Positions 7,454 through 14,014 of a stretch of DNA of 29,737 nt are shown here, piece after piece; position 1 is the first letter of the stretch; every line of letters starts with the position of its first letter. The stretch lies in the NCBI GenBank assembly GCA_036269435.1, contig DATASA010000178.1, positions 1 to 29,737 on the forward strand, given 5' to 3'. The translations under genes and the position numbers were made by a program. The stretch is from CADCTB01 sp036269435. GTDB taxonomy: Bacteria; Actinomycetota; Acidimicrobiia; Acidimicrobiales; AC-14. A model generated the notes under the pieces. The model made no database searches and was not told where the DNA came from. It saw nothing but the letters and a program-made list of their open reading frames with translations.

Positions 7454-7957
7454 ATGCAGACATCTGGACGGGACGATGCCGCGGTCGACGCCTTCCTGGT
7501 CGCGTCTCGCGCCCTGGTGGGCGTCGCCGCCCAATCGCTGGCCGACGTCGACATCACCCTTCCGCAGTACCGGGCGCTCATCGTCCTGTGGACCCGTCCG
7601 GGCGTGACCGTGACCGACCTGGCCGAGGCGCTGGACATCCACGCGTCGACGGCCACCCGGATGTGCGACCGGCTGGCCCGCAAGCAACTCGTCCGCCGGA
7701 CCCAAGGCACGGCCGATCGCCGGGCCACGGAGCTTCGCCTGGCCGCCGCCGGCCGGCGGCTGGTCGAGCGGGTGACCGACCGTCGCCGTCGCGCCATCGC
7801 CGCCATCACCGCCACCCTGTCGCCGGACGTCACCGCCGCCGCCGTCGCCGCCCTCGACGCGTTCGCCCGGGCCGCGGGCGAGCCGACGGGGGTCGACCTC
7901 TTCGGCTGGGACGACGGCGCCGTGGGCCAGCCGGTCACCGCCGCGCCGCCGGTGTGA
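7454..7957 (+). CDS. MarR family transcriptional regulator
   Basis: Encodes 167 aa from the ATG at 7454. An in-frame GTG at 7427 would lie inside the promoter. It has the winged helix-turn-helix layout of MarR: helix at about 53-61 (VTDLAEALD), recognition helix 64-78 (ASTATRMCDRLARKQ), and wing 82-96 with the signature GTADRRATELRL, where D88 and R90 are the usual conserved residues. The flanking helices serve dimerisation. Its stop overlaps the GTG of the chloride channel gene (GTGA), so both proteins are translationally coupled, and the likely target is this operon. MarR proteins usually release DNA on binding small phenolic ligands or on oxidation; the ligand is unknown here. Confidence 0.88.
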   Translation: MQTSGRDDAAVDAFLVASRALVGVAAQSLADVDITLPQYRALIVLWTRPGVTVTDLAEALDIHASTATRMCDRLARKQLVRRTQGTADRRATELRLAAAGRRLVERVTDRRRRAIAAITATLSPDVTAAAVAALDAFARAAGEPTGVDLFGWDDGAVGQPVTAAPPV

Positions 7958-9660
7958 CGATCGCCTGGCGGGACCGTCGGCCGTGGCTGGCCCGGCCCCT
8001 GCTGCCCGCCGTGCCCCGGCTGTCGGCGCTGGCGCGCCGGTCCCAGCAGGTGCTGCTCATCGCCGGTCTGACCGGGGCCCTCACCGGCCTGGTCGTCGCC
8101 GGCTTCGAGCGCCTGACCTCCGACGTCGTCTTCAACGCCACCCTGAACCTGCCCCTCGTGGTCCAGGCCGCGGCGCCGTGCGTCGGCCTCGTCCTGGCCC
8201 TGGCGTGCCTTCGCCACATCGGCCACGGGGCCAGCCCGGCGACCTCGGACGAGTACATCCGTGCCTTCCACGATCAGGGTCGGCGCCTCGACCTGCGGCC
8301 ACTGCCGGGTCGATTGCTCGCCGCGGTGGTCACGTTGGGCTCCGGGGTCCCCCTCGGCTACGAGGGGCCCTCCCTCTACGCCGGCGCCGCGATCGGCTCG
8401 GCGCTGCAGCGACGGCTTGCCCGGTTCTTCACGGCCGAGGAGTCCAAGCTCCTGCTCGTGGCCGGCGCCGCGGCAGGCGTGGCCGCCATCTTCAAGGCAC
8501 CGGTGACAGGGATGGTTTTCGCCCTGGAGGTGCCGTACCAGGAGGATCTGGCGCGCCGCATGCTCCTTCCGGCGGCCATCAGCGCCGCCGCCGCGTACGT
8601 CGCCTTCGCCGCCGTGGCCGGGACCGAGCCTCTCCTGCCGGTGGCGGGCCAAGCGCCTTTCAACCTCGTCGACCTCGGCGGCGCCGCGGTCGTGGGCCTG
8701 CTCGCCGGCGGGCTGGCCCGCCTCTTCATCGCCCTCGTCTCCCGGGCCAAGGCCCTGTCGACTCGCGGCCATCCCCTGGTGCGCTCGCTCGTCGCCGGCG
8801 CAATCCTCGGTGGCACGGTCCTGTTGGGCTACGCGGTCAGCGGCAAGCCGCTGGCCCTCGGCCCGGGCTACAACGCCTTGCGCTGGGCCCTGGCGCCACA
8901 GCGCAGCGTGCTCGCCGTGGCCGCCATCGGTTCACTGCGCGTCGTCGGGACCGGGGCGGCCATCGCCGGTGGCGCGGTCGGTGGCCTCTTCATCCCGCTG
9001 GTCATCCAGGGGGCATTCGTCGGCCGGGCCGTCGGCGGCATCTTCGACCCGGGCAACGCCACCCTCTTCCCCGTCGTCGGCATGGCCGCGTTCCTGGGCG
9101 CGGGATACCGCGTCCCCTTGGCGTCGGTCGTGTTCGTGGCCGAGTTCACCGGTCGACCCGGCTTCGTGGTGCCCGGGCTCATCGCCGCCGTCGTCGCCCA
9201 GTTGGTGATGGGCCGGAGCTCGATCTCGCCGTACCAGGTGGCCGGCCGGGTCGGGCACCTGGAGGCCCGGCTCAGCATGCCGCTGGCCTCGCTGGTGGCA
9301 ACGGACGCCCAGACCGTCCCCTCCGACGCCACGGTGGAGGAGTTGTTCTGGCAGCACCTCGTCGGGGGGCGCCAGCGTTCGGCCGCGGTGGTCGACGGCT
9401 CCCGCTACGTCGGCATCGCCCGGGCCGAGGACCTGGCCGGGACCGACCGCAGCACGTGGGCGACGACCACCGTGGCCGACATCATGCGTACCGACGTGCC
9501 GACGGCGTCGGTCGACTGGACGGTCGCCGACGCGATCCAAGCCATGGAAGAGGCCGACGCCGACCGCCTGGCCGTGTGCGACGGCGCCCGCTTCGTCGGT
9601 GTCGTCACCGCGGACGACATCTTCGAACTGGACGAGATCCTCCGCCACTCGACGCCGTAG
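7954..9660 (+). CDS. CLC-type chloride channel/transporter with two CBS domains
   Basis: Encodes 568 aa. The GTG start at 7954 overlaps the marR stop by four bases. The membrane part (about 30-425) has the three anion-pathway motifs: GSGVP (129-133, gate S130), GYEGP (135-139, gating E137) and GGLFIP (343-348). Two CBS domains follow (about 445-500 and 503-563), usually nucleotide-binding regulators. Two substitutions stand out. The usual GREGP Arg is Tyr136, and the position matching the internal proton glutamate of E. coli ClcA (E203, second Glu of IIEEM) appears to be V193 in ALEVPY. Val occurs there in animal CLC channels, so this protein may be a channel rather than a Cl-/H+ exchanger. 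That reading depends on my by-eye alignment. Confidence 0.88.
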   Translation: MTIAWRDRRPWLARPLLPAVPRLSALARRSQQVLLIAGLTGALTGLVVAGFERLTSDVVFNATLNLPLVVQAAAPCVGLVLALACLRHIGHGASPATSDEYIRAFHDQGRRLDLRPLPGRLLAAVVTLGSGVPLGYEGPSLYAGAAIGSALQRRLARFFTAEESKLLLVAGAAAGVAAIFKAPVTGMVFALEVPYQEDLARRMLLPAAISAAAAYVAFAAVAGTEPLLPVAGQAPFNLVDLGGAAVVGLLAGGLARLFIALVSRAKALSTRGHPLVRSLVAGAILGGTVLLGYAVSGKPLALGPGYNALRWALAPQRSVLAVAAIGSLRVVGTGAAIAGGAVGGLFIPLVIQGAFVGRAVGGIFDPGNATLFPVVGMAAFLGAGYRVPLASVVFVAEFTGRPGFVVPGLIAAVVAQLVMGRSSISPYQVAGRVGHLEARLSMPLASLVATDAQTVPSDATVEELFWQHLVGGRQRSAAVVDGSRYVGIARAEDLAGTDRSTWATTTVADIMRTDVPTASVDWTVADAIQAMEEADADRLAVCDGARFVGVVTADDIFELDEILRHSTP

Positions 9661-9687
9661 CGCGACGCGCCGCGCCGAGCAGGGGCG

Positions 9688-10101
9688 TCAGGGCCGGGAC
9701 TCGACCCGACCGCCGCTGGCCTCCCAGACCGCCTCCGTGTGGGAGAACATGCCGTCGGGAAGCTGTCGGAGCCGGTCCAGGATGTCGGGCGGGGCGTGCA
9801 TCTCCTCGGCGCAGGCGAGGAGGGTCTCCCGGTCGGCCGGCCAGATGGACGGCCGGAGGTGGGCGGCCAGGCGGCTCCGCGCCTCCGCCTCGTCATGGTC
9901 GAGCAGCGCGTCCTGGCGCTCGCCCGGATGGATGTCACCGGTCAGGAGGGCGTCCGTCGTGGGCTCGTCGTCGGCCGCGCCCTCCTGCTGGCGGCCTTCG
10001 TCGGCCCTTGCTTCCATGGGCGCGCCCTGGGTCAGGGGACGGGTGTCGTGCTCCAGGCTGTCGTCGATCCTGGGTGAGTGCTTGTCACTTCCGCGGGGCA
10101 T
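9688..10101 (-). CDS. DUF2795 domain protein
   Basis: Encodes 137 aa. The N-terminus MPRGSDKHSPRIDDSLEHDT and the TQGAP segment lie in a charged, disordered half. The C-terminal part (about 76-128) carries a compact helical DUF2795-like domain with LAAHLRPSIWPADRETLL, followed by a helix and LPDGMFSHTEAVWEA. Such proteins are common in actinobacteria and unknown in function. A strong Shine-Dalgarno AGGAGG (minus strand, 10112-10107) sits 5 nt before the ATG, in contrast to the leaderless genes around it. Good translation as an abundant small protein is plausible. It is divergent from the nurA gene and converges on the chloride channel gene. Confidence 0.8.
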   Translation of the reverse strand: MPRGSDKHSPRIDDSLEHDTRPLTQGAPMEARADEGRQQEGAADDEPTTDALLTGDIHPGERQDALLDHDEAEARSRLAAHLRPSIWPADRETLLACAEEMHAPPDILDRLRQLPDGMFSHTEAVWEASGGRVESRP

Positions 10102-10131
10102 GCCGGCCTCCTACCCATCCTCGACGGAATG

Positions 10132-10141
10132 ACAAGCTTGT
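10132..10141. promoter_or_regulatory. Palindrome in the DUF2795/nurA divergent region
   Basis: ACAAGCTTGT is a perfect 10-bp palindrome in the 72-nt gap between divergent genes. It touches the proposed -35 element of nurA. It could be an operator, but a 10-mer may also arise by chance. Confidence 0.25.
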
Positions 10142-10166
10142 AACTGTCGCACCGGCTTGGGATGCT
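10138..10166 (+). promoter_or_regulatory. Candidate promoter of the nurA-herA-mre11-rad50 cluster
   Basis: -35-like TTGTAA (10138-10143), a 17-nt spacer and -10-like GATGCT (10161-10166), ending 7 nt before the ATG at 10174. The geometry matches the other leaderless starts in the window, although the first base of the -10 is not T. Confidence 0.35.
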
Positions 10167-10173
10167 GGAGAGG

Positions 10174-11157
10174 ATGACTGTTCCTCTCGTGGAGCGGAGC
10201 TCGTCGCTGGAATCGGCGGCCGGGCGGTTGGCCGTGCTGCTCACCGGCGGTGGCACGGGCCTGGCCGACCCTGCGGGGAGCCGCCTGGAGTTCGACGACG
10301 AGGTCCGCCTGCAGCCGCTGGTCCGGTCGCCGGCCCCCCCGGGCGACGTCTGGGCCGTCGACGGTGGCCAGGCGGTCGTGGCCGACGCCCGCTGCCTCCA
10401 GCTCGTCGTGGCCCGGGCCGCCCGGGTCCGCTTCCGCGACGGCGCGTGCGACGTCGAGGACGAAGGCGAGCTACGGGCGTGGCTCCTCGGCGGCGACGAA
10501 GACGCTTCCGTCGCCGCCGGCCTCGGCCTGGGGGTCAAGCCCGATGCGGCCGTCGACCTCAACCTGCTGCGTGACGTCGAGGAGTGGCGCGCCATCGACC
10601 GCTGCGTGGGCGAGGCGGCGCCCGGCGCCCTCGTCCTGGTCGACGGTGACCTCGAGCCCGACTGGCGGGTGGCGCCGTGGTGGCTGGCCGAGCTGTTCGG
10701 CCGGGCCGCCGCCTGCGGCGTCACCGTGGCCGCGGTCACCAAGCGGTCGTCCCTGTCGAAGGGTGGGGCCCCGCTGCTCGGCGCGCTCGAAGTGGAGGGG
10801 GCGACGACGTTCGGGGCCCGGGCGCTGTGGTGGGCGCCGGTGGCCCGGAGCCGGGCCGGCGCCCGCGTCGTGGTCGCCCGACTCGACCCGGACGCCCGTT
10901 TCGCCTTCCGCGTCGACCTGTCGCCCGGCACCGATCCCGAGCCGGCCCTCGCCGGCCTGGCCGCCCTCTGCGACGACGCGAGCTTTCCCGGCTACCCGTA
11001 CCCGCTGAGCGTCGCCGACCGGCTGGCGGCCTGCCCGCCCTGGCTCCGGCTCGACACGTGGTTCGAGGTCGAGGAGCTGCTCGACCGGGCCGGCGTCGAG
11101 GCCGACGTCCGCGAGCGGGCCTTCGCCGACCGCCACGACCTGATGGAGCGGTTCTGA
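10174..11157 (+). CDS. nurA: NurA-family DNA end-resection nuclease
   Basis: Encodes 327 aa from the ATG at 10174, chosen for its distance from the -10 box; an ATG at 10162 would add four residues. The NurA fold is recognisable by the first acidic motif WAVDGGQ (D63), the second VLVDGDL (D157), a basic loop VTKRSS near 188-193 and the C-terminal FPGYPYPLSVADRLA (about 271-285), which in NurA carries another catalytic acid (D282). NurA is a Mn-dependent nuclease that works with the HerA translocase, and with Mre11-Rad50, to resect DNA ends. The next genes encode exactly those partners on the same strand, which strongly supports the call. Overall similarity to archaeal NurA looks low. Confidence 0.8.
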   Translation: MTVPLVERSSSLESAAGRLAVLLTGGGTGLADPAGSRLEFDDEVRLQPLVRSPAPPGDVWAVDGGQAVVADARCLQLVVARAARVRFRDGACDVEDEGELRAWLLGGDEDASVAAGLGLGVKPDAAVDLNLLRDVEEWRAIDRCVGEAAPGALVLVDGDLEPDWRVAPWWLAELFGRAAACGVTVAAVTKRSSLSKGGAPLLGALEVEGATTFGARALWWAPVARSRAGARVVVARLDPDARFAFRVDLSPGTDPEPALAGLAALCDDASFPGYPYPLSVADRLAACPPWLRLDTWFEVEELLDRAGVEADVRERAFADRHDLMERF

Positions 11158-11233
11158 TGTCGCCCTGGCGAGCAGTGTTGGCGATGCGTGGCCGGATGCA
11201 GCACCCGAACGCCCAGCCCGGAAGGGGCCGCTG

Positions 11234-12808
11234 ATGTCGACCGGGCGGTTGTTCGGGAAGAACGTCCTCGAAGGGACGTTCCGGGCGGCACCGGACGAGG
11301 ACCTGTTCCTCGGCGAGCTGCTGGTGGCGGTGGACGAGGCGACGGGGCGGCGATACCTGTTCCGGATCGTGGACGTCACCTACGGCACCGAGCACCGCGA
11401 GCCGGGCTGGGCCGAGCGGGTGGCCGGCACCATGCTGGTCGACGACAGCCGGGGCGAGGCCGGCCTGCACCGGCTGCACGAGCAGTCCCGGCGCACGTAC
11501 CGGGTGGCGTCGTGCCGGTGCCTGGGCTATCTCACGCCCGACGGGCTCGACTTCCGTCGCCCGAAGAGCCTGCCCACCCAGTTCTCCCGGGTGGTGGCGC
11601 CGGAACCGGCCGACTTCGCCTTCCTTCGCACCCGCATGGGCGACCTGCCCGTCGGCACGCTGCGCAGCGGCGAGACGGTGGTCGACTTCGAGGTGGGCAT
11701 CTCGGGGCGGAGCCTGGCCAGCCACGTCGGCATCTTCGCCACCACCGGCATGGGCAAGTCGAACCTGATGATGGTGCTGGCCGGCGACGTCATGCGCTCG
11801 GCCGGCCGCTACGGCCTGCTGCTGATCGACCCCCACGGGGAGTACCGGACCCAGCTGGCCCGCCATCCCTGGGCCGCGGAGCGGCTGCGGACGTACGCGG
11901 CCCGCTCGCTGCCCAACACGTCGTCGCTTCGGGTGGGCCTCGGCGAGCTCACGGTCGACGACCTGCGCACCGCCTACGACTGGACCCGTCCCCAGGAGGA
12001 GGCGCTGTTCGAGCTGGAGCGGAAGTTCGCCGGATCGAAGGCGGGGTCGGACGGCCTGTCGTGGTTGCTGGAGTTCTCCCACGTGGAGGACCTCCCCGGC
12101 TTCCGTGACGTCGAGCTGGGCAACCGGGTGGCGCTCAACACCCTGCAGGTCCTGCACCGCCGGGCCCGGCGGATCGTCGAGCTGCCGTGCGTCGCCGCAG
12201 ACGCCCACGTGTCGGTCGGGGCCGCCGTGCTCCGGGACCTGCGCGAGGGCCGCGTGGTGCTGGTCGACGTCAGCGGGCTCGGGTCCACCGAGGAGCTGCT
12301 TGTCGCCTCGTTCCTCACCCGGCGGGTGCTGGAGGAGTGGTCGAGCGCGTACCTGGACGATCCGGAGGCCCACGACCGGCTGCCCGTCGTCGCCGTCGTG
12401 CTGGAGGAGGCCCAGCGGGTGTTGGCGGCCAGCAAGGACCGCGACTCCAACGTGTTCCCCCGGGTGGCCCGGGAGGGCCGCAAGTTCAAAGTCGGGCTGT
12501 GCGCGGTGACCCAGCAGCCCAAGCTGCTCGACGGCGAGCTGCTCAGCCAGTTCAACACCTTCTTCATCCTCGGCCTGGCCGACGAGAAGGACCGCACCAT
12601 CCTGCGGTCGTCGTCGAAGCAGGACATCGCCGCCCTCGGTCCCGAGATCCAGACCCTCATGCCCGGCGAGTGCCTGCTGGCCAACCTCGACGCCCCCTTC
12701 GCGGTGCCCGCCAAGATCTCGCTGTGGTCGGACGTCGTGCGCGCCTGCCCCCCGCCGCCCGCGCCCCGCCCCGCCGTCGCCGCCAACGTGTCGGCGCTGG
12801 TCGACTGA
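11234..12808 (+). CDS. herA: HerA-type hexameric DNA translocase (DUF87 ATPase)
   Basis: Encodes 524 aa. A HAS-barrel-like beta domain comes first (about 5-50, FGKNVLEGTF). The FtsK/HerA ATPase core has Walker A TTGMGKSN (about 170-177), the HerA signature DPHGEY (199-204), and Walker B VVAVVLEEAQR with E391/E392. An arginine-rich VAREGRKFKVGL (411-422) holds the likely Arg finger, followed by the sensor region VTQQPKLLD. HerA forms a hexameric ring that pumps double-stranded DNA into the NurA nuclease. A Shine-Dalgarno GGAAGGGG (11220-11227) lies 6 nt before the ATG. The gap after nurA is 76 nt and contains no gene. The stop overlaps the mre11 start (TGATG). Confidence 0.9.
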   Translation: MSTGRLFGKNVLEGTFRAAPDEDLFLGELLVAVDEATGRRYLFRIVDVTYGTEHREPGWAERVAGTMLVDDSRGEAGLHRLHEQSRRTYRVASCRCLGYLTPDGLDFRRPKSLPTQFSRVVAPEPADFAFLRTRMGDLPVGTLRSGETVVDFEVGISGRSLASHVGIFATTGMGKSNLMMVLAGDVMRSAGRYGLLLIDPHGEYRTQLARHPWAAERLRTYAARSLPNTSSLRVGLGELTVDDLRTAYDWTRPQEEALFELERKFAGSKAGSDGLSWLLEFSHVEDLPGFRDVELGNRVALNTLQVLHRRARRIVELPCVAADAHVSVGAAVLRDLREGRVVLVDVSGLGSTEELLVASFLTRRVLEEWSSAYLDDPEAHDRLPVVAVVLEEAQRVLAASKDRDSNVFPRVAREGRKFKVGLCAVTQQPKLLDGELLSQFNTFFILGLADEKDRTILRSSSKQDIAALGPEIQTLMPGECLLANLDAPFAVPAKISLWSDVVRACPPPPAPRPAVAANVSALVD

Positions 12809-13932
12809 TGCGCATCGCCGCCCTGGGCGACGCCCACCTGGGCCGCTCGTACTACTCGTACACGACGCCCGACGGCTTCAACCAACGCGAGCGCGACTTC
12901 GAGGACTCGTTCACCCGGGCCGTCGAGCTGGCCCTGGCCCAGTCTCCCGACCTGGTCGTGTGGCTCGGCGACATCTTCGACCATCCCCGCCCGACGTACC
13001 GGTCCTACCGGATCGCCCAGCGGGCGCTCGTACGCATCCGCGAGCACGGGGTGCCGCTCGTCGTGATCACCGGCAACCACGACACGCCCCGCCTGCCCGG
13101 TACCGGCAGCCCGTACTCGGCGCTGGCGGACCTGTTCCCCGAGGTCCGCTTCGCCCACCGGATGGCCTACGAGCGGTTCGTGTTCCCGGGCCTCGTCGTC
13201 CACGCCGTACCCCAGATGCTCACCGTCGACGCCACCCTCGACGCCCTGGCCGAGGCCCGCCTGAGCCGCAGCGCGGATGCCACCAACCTGCTGCTGACCC
13301 ACCCGCGTGTGCCCCAGGTCGAGCCCCACCACTCGGACATCAACGAGATCGAGGTGGACGCCGGGCTGTTGAAGTCCTCGGCCGACCTGGCTCTGCTGGG
13401 CCACTACCACTTCCACACCAAGGTCGACACCGGCATCTGGTACGCCGGCTCGACCGACACGTTCTCCTACGCCGACGACCCGGAGGTCCCCAAGGGCATC
13501 GTCGTGCTGGACACCGAGTGGGGGTCGATCGAGCACGTCGCCCTGACCGGTCAGCGACCGCTGCTGACGCTGCCCACCCTGCACGCCCTGGGCCTGTCGC
13601 CCGCCGAGGTGCAGGAGCGGGTCCTGGAGCGGGTGGCCGCAGTGCCCGCGGGCGCGGTGGTGCGCCTGTTCCTCGAGGGCGTCGACGCCGAGGCGTACCG
13701 CATGCTCGACCTCGAGGCCGTGCGCGCCGCGTCGTCCCACGCCCTGCACCTCAAGCTCCAGCCCGACTTCGCCAGCTCGAAGACCAACGTCGAGCTGCCC
13801 GACCTGGCCTCGCTGCCCGTGCAGTGGGCCAACTACGTCGACGGCCAGGACCTGGCCGGCTTCGACCGTGACCGGATCCGCGACCGGGGCGACGAGTACC
13901 TCGCCCGCGCCGTCGAGGAGGCCGTCGACTGA
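12808..13932 (+). CDS. sbcD: Mre11/SbcD-type exonuclease
   Basis: Encodes 374 aa from the ATG at 12808, one base overlapping the herA stop, so translation is coupled. The calcineurin-like phosphoesterase motifs are all present: D8 and H10 (GDAHLG), D55 (LGDIFDHP), N90-H91 (TGNHD), H165 (LTHP) and H199/H201 (LGHYHFH). This gives the two-metal nuclease site of Mre11. A C-terminal region of about 130 residues would hold the capping and Rad50-binding parts. It is shorter than E. coli SbcD. In complex with the Rad50-like product of the next gene it should process DNA ends and hairpins. The open frame extends far upstream, but that part is antisense-like noise within herA. Confidence 0.88.
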   Translation: MRIAALGDAHLGRSYYSYTTPDGFNQRERDFEDSFTRAVELALAQSPDLVVWLGDIFDHPRPTYRSYRIAQRALVRIREHGVPLVVITGNHDTPRLPGTGSPYSALADLFPEVRFAHRMAYERFVFPGLVVHAVPQMLTVDATLDALAEARLSRSADATNLLLTHPRVPQVEPHHSDINEIEVDAGLLKSSADLALLGHYHFHTKVDTGIWYAGSTDTFSYADDPEVPKGIVVLDTEWGSIEHVALTGQRPLLTLPTLHALGLSPAEVQERVLERVAAVPAGAVVRLFLEGVDAEAYRMLDLEAVRAASSHALHLKLQPDFASSKTNVELPDLASLPVQWANYVDGQDLAGFDRDRIRDRGDEYLARAVEEAVD

Positions 13933-13947
13933 TGGGCCCCACCCCCG

Positions 13948-13993
13948 AACCGGTGACACCCAGTGCGACATACGACATCCGGTGTCACCGGTT
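13948..13993. repeat. Perfect 13-bp inverted repeat between mre11 and rad50 genes
   Basis: Arms AACCGGTGACACC (13948-13960) and GGTGTCACCGGTT (13981-13993) are exact complements around a 20-nt spacer that itself holds GACAT twice. It fills much of the 82-nt intergenic gap. Without a T-run it is a poor classical terminator. An attenuating hairpin, an mRNA-processing site or a protein-binding site are all possible. Confidence 0.75.
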
Positions 13994-14014
13994 GGCCCGG
14001 GGGGCATCCGGCGC

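Noticed and set aside
9664..9689. Hairpin GACGC/GCGTC between the chloride channel and DUF2795 genes as terminator
   Set aside because: Only five base pairs around a 16-nt loop, too weak to call.
7983..10574. 863-codon plus-strand frame across the chloride channel gene and the DUF2795/nurA boundary
   Set aside because: It is another reading frame of the CLC gene, rich in Arg, Gly and Pro, with no motif, and it crosses a convergent and a divergent gene boundary.
12187..12807. N-terminal extension of the Mre11-like protein
   Set aside because: It is an out-of-frame reading of the herA end; the Mre11 motif begins directly after the ATG at 12808.
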